64,000 nucleotides of DNA from positions 2,294,001 to 2,358,000 of the forward strand of contig PZJY01000008.1 in the NCBI GenBank assembly GCA_031472005.1. Reading direction: 5' to 3'. Every line of letters begins with the position of its first letter. The first letter of the stretch is position 1. The notes below the pieces were generated by a model. That model made no database searches and had not been told where the DNA came from. It saw only the letters and a list, made by a program, of their open reading frames with translations. The stretch is from Tetracladium setigerum (lineage: Eukaryota > Ascomycota > Leotiomycetes > Helotiales). Positions 1 through 12,000 of this stretch are shown one piece after another. The position numbers were made by a program, and so were the translations under genes.

Positions 1-1480
1 GAGCCGAGAAGAAGATGGGTCTGTGCAAGAGGAAGAAGATTTGAGGAGGGAAAGCCGGGAAAGAATGGGGAGTTTAAGAGGGATGGGTGGAAGCACTTGG
101 TTATACTCTGATTGTGATCTTTGTGTGTGATTTTGTTGTTGTGGGTGAATACTTGAATGGCATTTGATGAGGCAGAGCGATCATTGAATAACTATCAAGC
201 ACAGTGGATGAGAGGGGACAACATCTGAATAACAACTTCTACTCACTTCTTTCTCTCACAATATCCACAGCTCCTAGGCGAGTAACATGATTCAGGATCG
301 GCTTCTCGTGTCGTTAAGATTCTCAGGTGTTTCCTCGTCAATCGCTATCCTATTAAGCTAGAACCAAAAGCCTTTGGAAGATTCATTTGAAAATATTAAT
401 CATTGAATTCTTGCTCACGTCTTACGCAGATTCAATTTATCATCCGTGGTCGACTTTGGATAATCTTGGAAATATGGACACCTTCAAGCTCAAAGTTCCC
501 ACAGAACGAGTTATGTTGAAACTGAGGTTTGGAAGCCTTCGTCAAACAACAATTAAGACTCGCATAATTAAAATCCTGGAGACCAGTCTATCTCGTTTTG
601 AAACCTAGCAGTGATCTAAAATCATTCTCTCCTTATGGATGTATGAACGCAGGGCTGCAATATGCAATTCACCCAGCCCATGATGCTGGTTGTCGTTTTC
701 CAACCACAGTGAAGGTCCTTCAGTAGCAACACAAGTCCCCAAAGGACAAAATCTATGGCAAAATGAAATTTTAGGCAAGATTATTTTTGATGAAGCCAGA
801 AGAAGTTCAAGTGACGTATTCTGCTGTACATTCAGCAAGGAAATAAGTGGTGTCAACAACTGGCAACTTCACGCCGCAGGTTTACTTCCTCCTTCAATAC
901 TGTCGTCATTCAATATAAGGTCAGCTCTGTTAAATTGAGCAAAAGCGGACTATCTCACCTCAAGGTGTTCAGGAAAGGCGTACGTTTGGATAAGTCTCAT
1001 CGATGACATGGTATCGGTAAGATTCCTCTTTTGATGCTACAATTTTGTGGGAACATAGGACCGACAAACTGCATTGCTTAGCCGATTACAATGGGTCCGT
1101 ACGATGTCCACATTTCGATACTGAAGCGACTGGATGACTGTGATATGCTAAGAGCAATTACCCCTCATCATGCGAAGTCAAGTTTCCCTCTCCTGCAAGA
1201 CTTCTTCGCATATCTACATTTTTGTGGGCCAAACGGCCATAGAGACCTGCGCGATACGCTGATCAAATTCGGGAGATCGAGTAGTACGAAGAAGAAGGTC
1301 CCAAGGACAACAAAAGATTTTCCATCAATCACCTCAACTCTTCGAAGATATCTACTTCTCTTTCACACCGTCACCATTGAATTCAACAATAGTGAGAGTA
1401 TATTACTGTACTTGATCCAGGGAGATTTCAAGTTCTAAATCGGAGATTGGATTCAGAAGTATACGTCAACACTTAATTGC
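1..1480. other. Left-edge stretch without a convincing gene
   Basis: No reading frame here has convincing coding character. The first ~130 bases are open in two frames on the plus strand; one is charged (E/R-rich) and ends with a TGA near position 131. They could be the 3' end of a gene lying to the left, but nothing identifies it. The longest internal frame (1091-1438, 115 codons) has no recognisable motif. Confidence 0.4.
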
Positions 1481-4400
1481 CAGTATAAAAATAGAAGTGT
1501 CTCTCGGATCCCATGGCCCCAACTTCCAAATTGATGTCTAACCCATACCTTCAACCAATCCAAACCTCCGAATCCTTCTGCTGCCTGTCACTAAAGTCAA
1601 ATCGAACACGAGGTCCATGATGGCGTGGCGCAATCTCAAGGTGGCATGTCAATCAAGGATCGCATTCGAATAAATTCGCTTGGTTCGGAGCTAGATGTGG
1701 GAACAATTGATGAAAGGTGATAGAAACTCTTTGCAATCTTCATGTCCACGATTAATATGTTAGCATGCAGTCATGAAATCCTGAGGGTGTGGTCGTGAAC
1801 ACGAGGGGCAAATGAGAAGGTACTACATCTGGCTCCCCACTGAAGAAGCTTTTTGATCTACACTCGGGAACCCCTCTTCGACCCACTTCTTAAGTCGATG
1901 ACCCAAGAAGTGGAAAATAGTTGGGGGTGGTTTGAAGAGGCGCCAAGGGGCACTCACCATATCTGATTATGACTTCGAGAATATTGGAGAATTCGGTCAA
2001 TGCCAGAATTAGTTAGAACAGCTGTTATTCGGATTACAAAACAGCCGAATGAAAACAGCAAATACCAGGGTAGATTATTTGTATCAGAGGAACCGTGAGA
2101 AGCCACCGAAGCCTGCGAAACCAGATATTTGAGAGTGAAATGAAGCATTTAGTGACTTGACCGTTATGAACCCACGATGAAGTTGGGTGGTTGATTTACA
2201 GTAGCACCTTCGAAAAAGTTTCCTCCGATGATGGTCAATGCCATGAACAACTTACAAGGTAACAGCTCTTAACGTTGAGTTGCTGGAAAAGATAAGCTCG
2301 ACAATGGAAGATAGGGATCAGCGCACGCCGCAGTAAAGTCATCGTATGTTGGTTTAATCGAATATCGTTTAAGAAAGAAGTTTATGACGATGTTCTTCAT
2401 GAGATATATAAGGTGTGACAGGCTTTCACAGAAGATAACTTCGCTTCACCGCGTTGCTTCAAGCAGGGAGGAAATAGTGTTGAACAGCACATCGAACATG
2501 GCTGAGGCTTTTTACATAATATCTAAGCAAGAGTAGGGAGAATGAACGATCCAGTTGCCAACTAACCACCAAGAATCCCATGGTTCTAATTGCGGCCCTC
2601 AGGCTCATCTCACAAATCAGAAAGTAATATTTGCGATTGGTCATATTTCTTGTCCGCTTGCAGCTGAAGAGCGTCAAGTTGAGCTCTAAATGTAGTTTGG
2701 GCTCTGTACCTGCATCGATCTCACAACTGACATGTCACTTGTCCGAAAAAAAAAGCCACGTTTTTTTGGCGGTGAATCGATAAAGGATTTGCATAATAGA
2801 CATCTTTAAAATCAAGTGCATATTGTTGAATAAGGCCGCTCCTTGTTTATCCAATAGTTATCCGTGATGCTCTAACACACAGAATTGATATGGATTGACC
2901 TAGGGAGAAATTCGAGATAAGTCTTTTATCTTACAAGCGTCTGGTTGGCTTCATCCCGATGAAATGTTGCGAGCATCAGAGACATTCTATTTTCACCCCA
3001 CCCTCTAATCTCCTAGGGTTAAACTTGATGCACCCCTATGTTTTCGTTTTTCATCCTACAGGGCTGGATGCAGATGTTATCGAGGAGGCTGAATTTAGCA
3101 CAATACGATTTTCTGTTTACTTTTTTCTTCCCAGGCAAAGATTGCGTCCTTTCAATAATGGCTTTGTGTTCAGCCATTCAATCAATGAAGCATTGGCTTG
3201 ATTCCAGAATAGTGGGCAATGTAATTGTCCAAATTCTTGATGGTATAATGAATAGATCTAAACTGGGACAACAACCGAGGATGATGGGGTAATGTGAATC
3301 CTATAATTCCGATTTCTCCACCACAGAATTTGGTTGACACAGGTTTAGTAAGTGCAACTCGAATTGAAAACTGTTCTAATTCTACAGTGGTCCTCCTATA
3401 ATTTACGGATCTCCTCACCTATTTCTAACATAAAAGGCAAGCAGGCATTGACCTGCATGGTAACGATGTACGACGGACTTAGCTGGTCTTGCGGCGCAAA
3501 GATGGAGCTGTCCCTGAGGATCCGTTTAGCCAAGTTGATTTAAGCGAGAATATTCAGCTAACAAAGTCCGCAAAGACGTTGTAAACGTTTTACGAGGAGA
3601 GCAAATTATGGGGAAATCGTAATCTCCCCATGTCCTACTACTTGATTAGGTCGTTTGCCGGTTGCCGGTGCTTCTCGCGAACCTCGTATCCAGCCTTGGA
3701 TGTTGCCAAGGCCAAGGAAGTGAGCAGTCGATATGATGAAGAATGACGAAAGTAGCATGAAAATATCAGTAGACACTGTGGGGACTAATTTTGTTTTTTG
3801 AATGCCGCATTGTTCTGTGGTGCTGGTTGTTGCTCAGGGGAAAACGTGAGTAGCGAATTCATGCGTGTCAGGGAATTTGTCCGTTGCTTGCTAGACTTCT
3901 GTTGTCCTGGTCTCTGGTGCATGTTAAATTGTCCCATGAAGCAACAATTGATATGACTTCTAGAGCTTCAATTGTGATGTAAGCGGTTCTACGTAGCTAA
4001 AAGACCAGCAGAGGTATTGGAGCAATCTGTTTTTCGAACATTGAAATTGTTCGTTGGATATTACTCGAGAGGAGAATTTACCAGAAGTATTCTTAACTAT
4101 AATTTGAAGCTTTTCGAAGTTCTGTATCGTTTCTTTTGGCAGCTGGCCATTCGTGCATTATATTGGCTTCTGATATTCTCCTTTCGCTTAGCACCTCCCC
4201 AACCCGAGAGCAGGCTCCACTTTGCAATTCTTGATAATAATGACCAGTCAAAAGGTCTCCTGAAGGGCGAAAGAGTTGCCAGCCACTCTATTTTTGTTAG
4301 TGACGGGTTGATGGAGTGGCAAAAAATTGGTTACTCCTCCTTCAGATATGAACTTTGTGTCCACTTTCTATTGCAGAATCCGGCCTCGCCAACGTGGGTA

Positions 4401-4800
4401 TCTCCCTTTTAGGCAGCGGCACAGCTGTTACATGTCAAAAGCAGGCTCACATCTGATATATATTTAGTCTTTTGTGACAAAATCGTTGCCTCAGCCACCT
4501 TATGTCATGAACTTGGACATAAATGTGCATTTTTACAGGCACACTGAGCTCGAAGAGAGACAGAGCTAAGTAGATTTTAGAGTTTATTGAGATTAATGTT
4601 TTAATTAGAGGTTTGGAATAAAGCGAAGGAATAGCAGGAAGTATAAAGTCGAGATATAAGGAGAAAGAGTTATCCCTCTAGAGGTTTAGACGTTAAGCAA
4701 CAGCCAGCACATTCGATCTCGACGAAAGTGTTCCGACTTAGCCCTCGGACAAGAATTGCTGCTTCGTTACTTTCTGATTCTGTTTAAATACCCAAATTTC
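1481..4800. repeat. Copy A of segmental duplication: upstream non-coding block
   Basis: This 3.3 kb block matches 57459-60610 in the same orientation. Visible anchors include cagtataaaaatagaa (1481) against cagcataaaaatagaa (57459), gaacagcacatcga (2482 and 58427), cagccttggatgttgcc (3691 and 59133), and a near-match ending in the start codon (4780-4810 against 60585-60618). No long conserved frame spans it, so the similarity is in non-coding DNA. It precedes the paralogous surface-protein gene in both copies, so promoter or non-coding transcript sequence was duplicated with the gene. Percent identity was not computed. Confidence 0.85.
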
Positions 4801-4807
4801 TTTCGAC

Positions 4808-7800
4808 ATGCTTGTCAAGACACTCTTTTCCTTCCTGCCCTTGTTAGCAAGGGTAGTAAATGCGATTCCGCTCGTTACTCAACTCGAAGAAAGGCAGCAA
4901 ACGTGTGTGATTAACGGCGGTGGTGTAAATGGCGGGAACGGAGGAGTGACAATCATCAATCAGATCATCACGCAGGAAATCGTTCTCTTCCCTATCCTAA
5001 TCAACACCTTTATTCAACAAAATACGGTCCTCAACTACAACGGTGGTGAGTAGTTCCGAACCAAAGTAGAAGGATTACTGTTGCTGAAAAAACACGCCAG
5101 GTGTGACTATCATTATCAATAACGCTCCGACAACGATCATCACAATTGCCACTGGTACCTCGACCGCCACCAACACTGCTATTACCACAGTGTAAGTCTC
5201 TAGTCCATGGATATAAGACCAGAACTAATAGAAGAGAAGTGCGCCGGCTCCAAATGGAAATGTCATCAATATTTTCCAAACAACAAGTATTATTAACTTC
5301 CCGGTCATTATTAGCACATTTATCCAACAAAATACTATTATTCAAGGTGGAGGCGGAGTTAATATTGTGATCAATAACGCTCCAACTTTCATCTTCACCA
5401 CTGCAACTGGAACTTCCACCACGACCTCGACAGTGACCAGCACGGTGACAGAGACAACAAACAACTCAGCCCCAACCAGCTTTCTTCTTCAGCCATTGAC
5501 CGCACCTGTTCCCCGTAAACACCGTCGTCAATCACTCCGCCTACCATTCGTTGATGATGACGGAAGCGTTGTGCCCGACTGCACGGATGCTGCGACCTAC
5601 ACCATTGCCAACGGGAGACTATTGACAGGAGACAAGCTCGTTTCTACCAACAGCGGACGATTGTCCGGTGGTTTCGAGGCATCACAAGCTATTGGCGATA
5701 TCTCCACAATCTTCAGCATTGAGGGAGGCAATCTTGCATGGAAAAACTCCAATTTCCCCGGAGGAGAAGCTCGATTCTGTAGGACTGGCAGTAAAATCTT
5801 CGTTTTATACGCTGCCAATGCAACCATACCCGATTGTACCCGAGTTAACCTGCTGGCTATCCCGGCTGCCGCTTGCGAAAATGGGGTCATTGTGTCAAGC
5901 ACCACTGCTTCCTCATCAACAAGCACGCGTGCCTCTTCAACTTTGGTATGAGATCAAGTCCGATCCCGTGTTTCAAGGAGATAGAACTAACATTCTCTAG
6001 ACATCGAGCTCGTCAACAGAGACAACCATCGGACGCAGCACTTCCACATCTACGGATAGCTCGACCTTGACTTCGACTGCCACCTCGACCGACGGCTCCA
6101 CCACAACTTCGACTGGTAGTTCCACTGCTACCTTCACTTCGACTGCCACCTCGACCGACGGCTCCACCACAACTTCGTCTGGTAGTTCCACTGCTACCTC
6201 CACTTCGACTGCCACCTCGACCGACGGCTCCACCACAACTTCGACTGGTAGTACCACTGCTACCTTCACTTCGACTGCCACCTCGACCGACGGCTCTACC
6301 ACAACTTCGTCTGATAGTTCCACTGCTACCTCTACCACTTCGTCTGATAGCTCCACTGCTACCTCTACCACTTCGTCTGATAGCTCCACTGCTACCTCGA
6401 CCACTTCGTCTGACAGCACCACTTCAACTTCTTCTGACAGCACCACTTCGTCTGATAGTTCCACAGCTACCTCGACCACTTCGTCTGACAGCACTACTTC
6501 AACTTCTTCTGACAGCACCACTTCAACTTCTTCTGACAGCTCCACTTCGACAACCACTTCTGAGAGCTCAACATCAACGGTATGATCTTTTTTGCCCTTT
6601 CCTGGTCTATATAGTTCTTAAAGACGGTAGAAATTAATAAGAATGTAGACCTCATCCGAAAGCTCCACCACGAGTGAAAGTACAACCAGCGAGAGCACCA
6701 CTTCCGTAAGATCCCCTGAAGACTCACGAATAATATTGTGAAACGCAATTAACAGCTGTCTAGACGTCCTCAACAACCTCGGATACTATCACCACAACTT
6801 CTGAGAGTACGACAACGACTTCAGTATGATTCTTGAATTCCCCTCTGAAAGCCTCATGAAGCGAAACTAATGAAAATCCAGACCACAAGCGATGGGCCAT
6901 CGTCAACAACATCGGTATGATCCTTCCAAATTCTTGTTATAGTGTCATGAAGCACAACTAATAAAAAGACAGACCACCTCTGAAAGTACAACTGACATTC
7001 CAACAACGACACAAACAACTACTTTAACGACGACCGTTTCATCTGCGTCGAGCACAACCAGCGGTGATGGCAGAGTAGCCCCAGACTGTAATGGTGTCGG
7101 ACAGACTCTTGATGTTGCAAACAATGTCTGTATCTGTGACACCGGATTCGTAGACTCTGGCGCCGCAGGCTCCCTTGTCTGCGTACCTATTCCTCCAATC
7201 TGCACGCTGCCTAATCAGGTCCTCGACCCTGTTACCAACATCTGTGTTTGTGCTACTGGCTCTACTGGCACGACGGTCGGTGGAGTGCTGACCTGCGTTT
7301 TGAACGTGGTCTGTACTGCTGTTAACCAGATCCTCGACCCTACCACCAACACCTGTGTTTGCGCTACTGGTTCTACTGGCACGACGGTCGGTGGAGTGTT
7401 GACCTGTGCTTTGAACATCGTCTGTACTGCTGTTAACCAGGTCCTCGACCCTACCACCAACACCTGTGTTTGCGCTACTGGTTCTACTGGCACCACGGTC
7501 GGTGGAGTGCTGACCTGTGCTTTGAACATCGTCTGTACTGCTGTTAACCAGGTCCTCGACCCTACCACCAACACCTGTGTTTGTGCTACTGGTTCGACCG
7601 GCACTACGGTCGGTGGAGTGCTGACCTGCGCTTTGAACATCGTCTGTACTGCTGTCAACCAGGTCCTCGACCCTACCACTAACACCTGTGTTTGTGCCAC
7701 TGGCTCTACTGGCACTACAGTCGGTGGAGTGCTTACCTGTGCTCTGAACATCGTCTGTACTGCTGTTAACCAGGTCCTCGACCCTACCACCAACACCTGT

Positions 7801-9759
7801 GTTTGCGCTACTGGTTCGACTGGCACTACGGTCGGTGGAGTGCTGACCTGCGCTTTGAACATCGTCTGTACTGCTGTGAACCAGGTCCTCGACCCTACCA
7901 CTAACACCTGTGTTTGTGCCACTGGCTCTACTGGCACTACAGTCGGTGGAGTGCTTACCTGTGCTCTGAACATCGTCTGTACTGCTGTTAACCAGGTCCT
8001 CGACCCTACCACCAACACCTGTGTTTGCGCTACTGGTTCTACCGGCACTACGGTCGGTGGAGTGCTGACCTGTGCTCTGAACATCGTCTGTACTGCTGTG
8101 AACCAGGTCCTCGACCCTACCACTAATACCTGTGTTTGCGCTACTGGTTCGACTGGCACCACAGTTGGTGGAGTGCTGACCTGTGCTCTGAACATCGTCT
8201 GTACTGCTGTCAACCAGGTCCTTGACCCTACCACCAACACCTGTGTTTGCGCTACTGGTTCTACTGGCACTACGGTCGGTGGAGTGCTGACCTGTGCTTT
8301 GAATATTGTCTGTACTGCGGTTAACCAGGTCCTCGACCCTACCACCAACACCTGTGTTTGTGCCACTGGCTCTACTGGCACGACGGTCGGTGGAGTGCTG
8401 ACCTGTGCTCTGAACATCGTCTGTACTGCTGTGAACCAGGTCCTCGACCCTACCACTAACACCTGTGTTTGTGCCACTGGTTCTACTGGCACTACAGTCG
8501 GTGGAGTGCTGACTTGTGCTCTGAACATCGTCTGTACTGCTGTGAACCAGGTCCTTGACCCTACCACCAATACTTGTGTTTGTGCCACTGGCTCTACTGG
8601 CACGACGGTCGGTGGAGTGCTGACCTGTGCTCTGAACGTGGTCTGCACTGCTGTGAACCAGGTCCTCGACCCTACCACTAATACCTGTGTTTGCGCCACT
8701 GGTTCTACTGGCTCGACGGTCGGTGGAGTGCTGACTTGTGCTTTGAACGTGGTCTGTACTGCTGTGAACCAGGTCCTCGACCCTACCACCAACACCTGTG
8801 TTTGTGCCACTGGTTCTACTGGCACGACGGTCGGTGGAGTGCTTACCTGTGCTCTGAACGTGGTCTGCACTGCTGTGAACCAGGTCCTCGACCCTACCAC
8901 TAACACCTGTGTTTGTGCCACTGGTTCTACTGGCACGACGGTCGGTGGAGTGCTTACCTGTGCTCTGAACGTGGTCTGCACTGCTGTGAACCAGGTCCTC
9001 GACCCTACCACCAACACCTGTGTTTGCGCTACTGGTTCGACTGGCACCACGGTCGGTGGAGTGCTGACCTGTGCTCTGAACGTGGTCTGTACTGCTGTCA
9101 ACCAGGTCCTCGACCCTACCACCAACACCTGTGTTTGCGCTACTGGTTCGACTGGCACCACGGTCGGTGGAGTGCTGACCTGTGCTCTGAACGTGGTCTG
9201 TACTGCTGTCAACCAGGTCCTCGACCCTACCACCAACACCTGTGTTTGCGCTACTGGTTCGACTGGCACCACGGTCGGTGGAGTGCTGACCTGTGCTCTG
9301 AACGTGGTCTGTACTGCTGTGAACCAGGTCCTCGACCCTACAACCAACACCTGTGTTTGTGCTACTGGTTCTACTGGCTCGACGGTCGGTGGAGTGCTGA
9401 CCTGTGCTCTGAACGTGGTCTGCACTGCTGTTAACCAGGTCCTCGACCCTACAACCAACACCTGTGTTTGTGCCACTGGTTCTACTGGCACTACAGTCGG
9501 CGGAGTGCTGACTTGTGCTCTGAACGTGGTCTGTACTGCTCTTAACCAGGTCGCCGACCCTACTACCAACACCTGTGTTTGCGCTTCTGGTTCTACTGGC
9601 ACCACGATCGGTGGTGTATTAGTCTGTACACTGAACGCAATCCTCTGTACTCTTCCTAACCAAGTCCGCGACCCTACTACCAACACCTGTACTTGCGCTG
9701 CTGGCTTCATTGGCACCACAGTTGCTGGAATATTGGTCTGTACGCCGATATTGGCCTAG
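4808..9759 (+). CDS. Secreted Ser/Thr-rich surface protein with 37-residue Cys-repeat array (paralogue 1)
   Basis: Model: join(4808..5045, 5101..5191, 5240..5945, 6001..6579, 6649..6705, 6764..6823, 6882..6914, 6973..9759), about 1516 aa. Residues 1-19 form a signal peptide ending VNA, followed by a possible Kex2-like site (LEERQ, 26-30). Next comes a segment rich in NTFIQQNT/INNAPT motifs, then a dibasic stretch (KHRRQ). A globular Cys-containing domain follows at about 220-327 (starting DCTDAATY), resembling an unnamed domain I associate with fungal secreted proteins. A Ser/Thr stalk (about 345-620) is likely O-glycosylated. The C-terminus is a tandem array with four Cys per 37 residues. 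No GPI signal is visible. A wall-associated adhesin-like role is inferred, not shown. Introns were placed by GT/AG sites and frame continuity. A shorter paralogue lies at 60616. Confidence 0.8.
6070..6579 (+). repeat. Coding Ser/Thr minisatellite (22- and 11-residue units)
   Basis: Within exon 4 of the repeat protein, about four units of 66 bp encode TSTATSTDGSTTTSTGSSTA-type sequence. Shorter units of about 33 bp follow, encoding TTSSDSSTATS. The periods are multiples of three, so copy-number change keeps the frame. The product is an extended, probably O-mannosylated stalk. Confidence 0.85.
7195..9759 (+). repeat. About 23 tandem 111-bp coding repeats (37-residue Cys modules)
   Basis: The period is 111 bp; for example, unit boundaries fall at 7195 and 7306. 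The unit reads roughly VVCTAVNQVLDPTTNTCVC followed by ATGSTGTTVGGVLTCALN, with Cys at unit positions 3, 17, 19 and 34. The first unit (PICTLPNQ...) and the last two are diverged, while the internal units are near-identical. Early units begin IVC and later ones VVC, in blocks. The spacing recalls small disulfide-rich modules but I cannot assign a known family. A still more diverged module precedes the array (about 7075-7194). Confidence 0.95.
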
Positions 9760-9765
9760 TTTTCT

Positions 9766-9860
9766 TAACTAAGTCCGCGACCCTACTACCAACACCTGTG
9801 TTTGCGCTGCTGGGTTCACGGGTACCGTCAATTTTCTCGGCGTCCTGATCTGCTCTTGAA
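9766..9860 (+). pseudogene. Vestigial Cys module beyond the stop codon
   Basis: After the TAG at 9757-9759, the DNA from about 9766 still encodes a recognisable module (VRDPTTNTCVCAAGFTGT ... GVLICS, then TGA at 9857-9859). It lies in a different frame, with TAA where the module family has a CAA Gln codon. The ancestral protein was therefore probably one module longer. An indel near 9755-9770 and a C-to-T change cut it off. Confidence 0.75.
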
Positions 9861-10335
9861 TTGAGAATGTCCCTTAGGATCTTCTGAGAACGGCCTTTTT
9901 ACGACAAGCAATATCCGGAGTTCCCTCCACCCACAGTCTTTTTCATTTACTTCATCGAAACGTATACCGACGTTTCGTTTTGTCTATATTGGGCGAAACT
10001 CATGCATTCATCCTTCTGGAACATGAAATTCTTTTCACTTCTATTTACCAGTTATAATAATACACACCTTGAAGCTACTCGTGGCTTTTCCTGCCTTTGT
10101 GCCAACCTTGAATTGAGATGTGTCGTCTCCTTCGCTTAACCCCTCCTCGCTTATGCTTCTCGCCTGTCCTCCCCGCTCTACCCAACCTACGTTTTTACTC
10201 CGGCTTGTTTCCTCAGTATTAAAGTGAAGAGAAGAGAGAATGTCGAAAGTCCTGATCACCCCAAATGTGTGCTGTTGTAAGTTCTTCCAACCCGTTGCTT
10301 TGAGTGCTGATTACCCTTCATCACGTGACACCAAA
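9861..10335. repeat. Copy A of segmental duplication: downstream flank
   Basis: The 3' flank resembles 62724-63030. Matching features include aataatacacac/aataatacacaa followed by ttgaag (10056 and 62777), a pyrimidine-rich tract with tcgctta, and catcacgtgacac/caccacgtgacac (about 10319 and 63016). Similarity appears to fade after the tcacgtgacac motif. No gene was found. Confidence 0.65.
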
Positions 10336-11320
10336 CTCCCATCTTCAGTTTCTTCCGTTTTCTAGTGATAACACGTACTGAAATTATGCCTGCCAAAATT
10401 GAAAGTCACTCTCAAAGGCTTAAAGACAGGAAATTTTCTGAGTGAATTGTACGACTTCCAAACCTCAGACGCAAGTACCGCAGAATCTCGACAACAACGC
10501 TTGGCATCAATCACAGCCCTACCAACACTTCGAAAGAAAAAGCCAAAGCACATAAGTAAGATCTTAGAACACTGAGTAAAGTACCAAAAGAAAGCTATTG
10601 CTTATCACTGGTACTCGTAATAGAGGATTAAAGGAATTCCTTCTGCTTGAGGGGGGATGAATCTGGACTCAAGGTCCGCTTTTTCATCGGATCGGCTTTT
10701 GTACCGTACAGTACTAAACTTATGCAACAAACGGAAATAATATGACTGGAGACCGGAAAGTCTCTTCTTCCGATAAATATTTCGGTGCCACAACTGCGAA
10801 GATTAACGGGTATGCCGAGTTCTGTGTTTCCACCCCATGCCAAGGTTCATGAATTCTGACCACCCACCAGAAAACACGAGCACTTCGCGAGAAATTGGCC
10901 ACAACTATTTCGTGGGATTGAATATTGAATTTTTGTGGTTAATCAATAAGTCTGCTTGTCTATCTGCAATTTCGAGCACTCTCCTTCCTCCCATCCTATA
11001 TGCCAGATGTTTGCTGCTCGACGCCCCCGAATCCCATGTCTACTGCCCACTCGCCTTCTACATGAAACCTAATGTACTTGGGAGTGCCAGCGCCGAAGGA
11101 CACCTATGCCTCCAGAATAACGAACCTCTACCCTCTTCAGATACAAAGACCTCATCCTCCTGAGCCTGTTGAGCTTTATGGGTTGAATGCACCGAAAGCG
11201 TGGCTGACCCTGGAGTACCAAAGGACATCGTAATCTTCTAAATCGGGGATTGGATCACGAAAGATCTCTCGAGTTACTCACGAAGGGAAATCACAACCGC
11301 TGAGCTTTGTAGTTTGGCTG
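10336..11320. other. Intergenic, no gene recognised
   Basis: Only short, overlapping, motif-free frames are present on both strands. The end of this stretch may contain unrecognisable 5' remains of the adjacent aldehyde dehydrogenase pseudogene. Confidence 0.5.
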
Positions 11321-11324
11321 GTGG

Positions 11325-12000
11325 AGCGCTAAAGTATGCCATTTCAATCGTACCTGGAAAACATTTAAAACCGGTTCTCTTGGAACTGGGGGGAGGAGGG
11401 GGATGCGCTGCGATTTTCTTGGAAGATGCCAACCTAGAAGATGCAGCACTGAAGATCATTGCGGCAGGTGAGTAATCCCTTATTTGTATGTTTCAACGAT
11501 TGGAATTCCACTGGAGGGATTACGTTCCAGGTTTCAACCATCGCGGCCAACGCGTTTACGTGGTCAAGGAGGTTGCCGAAAAGCTCATTTCCCTTCTGAA
11601 AGCTCAGGCGAAGACCTTCCCGGCAGGAGGAGCGGCTACTCAGCAAGGTGCCGAGACAGCTATTGCAGAGCTGGCCGATGCGGAGAAGAAGGGTACGCAG
11701 TTCCTCCTAAGTGGTGCAGAATTCCTCGACGAGGCTGCCGCATCTCTGGTGCCGACCATCATAACCAATGTGACCAAGGACATGGAGATCTACGGCGAGG
11801 AGTCATTTGGTCCATCAATTACAGTCTACGTTGTTGACGATCAAGAAGAAGCATTGGGATTGGTGAATGGGAGCACATATGGCTTGGTAGGAACGGTGCA
11901 CACCATGGACATGCACCGAGGAGTACAGATTGGACGACGGATGGAGGTTGGCATTGCACAATGTGAATGGTGCAACTGCATATGACGAGTGTGAGTGTGA
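11325..12000 (+). pseudogene. Aldehyde dehydrogenase remnant
   Basis: Fragments of the ALDH family are readable in order. The first is KHLKPVLLELGG with the active-site Glu in LELGG (about 11363-11395), then FLEDANLEDAALKIIAAG (11413-11467). Next comes ICM near the catalytic-Cys region (about 11483), followed by a frame change. A long C-terminal stretch follows, including EIYGEESFGPSITVYVVDD (about 11785-11840) and a YGL motif. A further frame change is seen because NVNGATAYDE is encoded at about 11960-11990 in a different frame from the preceding GRRMEVG. The N-terminal half and the C-terminal end are missing, and the Lys after LELGG is replaced by a Gly-rich stretch. It most resembles the salicylaldehyde/vanillin dehydrogenase group. 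It is clearly non-functional as written, and the damage is not confined to homopolymers. Confidence 0.85.

Noticed and set aside
4017..4412. 131-codon plus-strand frame in the upstream block
   Set aside because: Not preserved in the duplicated copy at about 59.6-60.1 kb and has no recognisable motif.
5997..6557. 186-codon Val/Glu-rich minus-strand frame
   Set aside because: It is the antisense of the Ser/Thr coding repeat; low-complexity repetition explains it.
7215..9719. 834-codon open frame on the minus strand antisense to the repeat array
   Set aside because: The repeat period (111 bp) divides by three and the unit happens to lack stops on the opposite strand, so the frame stays open automatically. 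There is no start context, signal or family.
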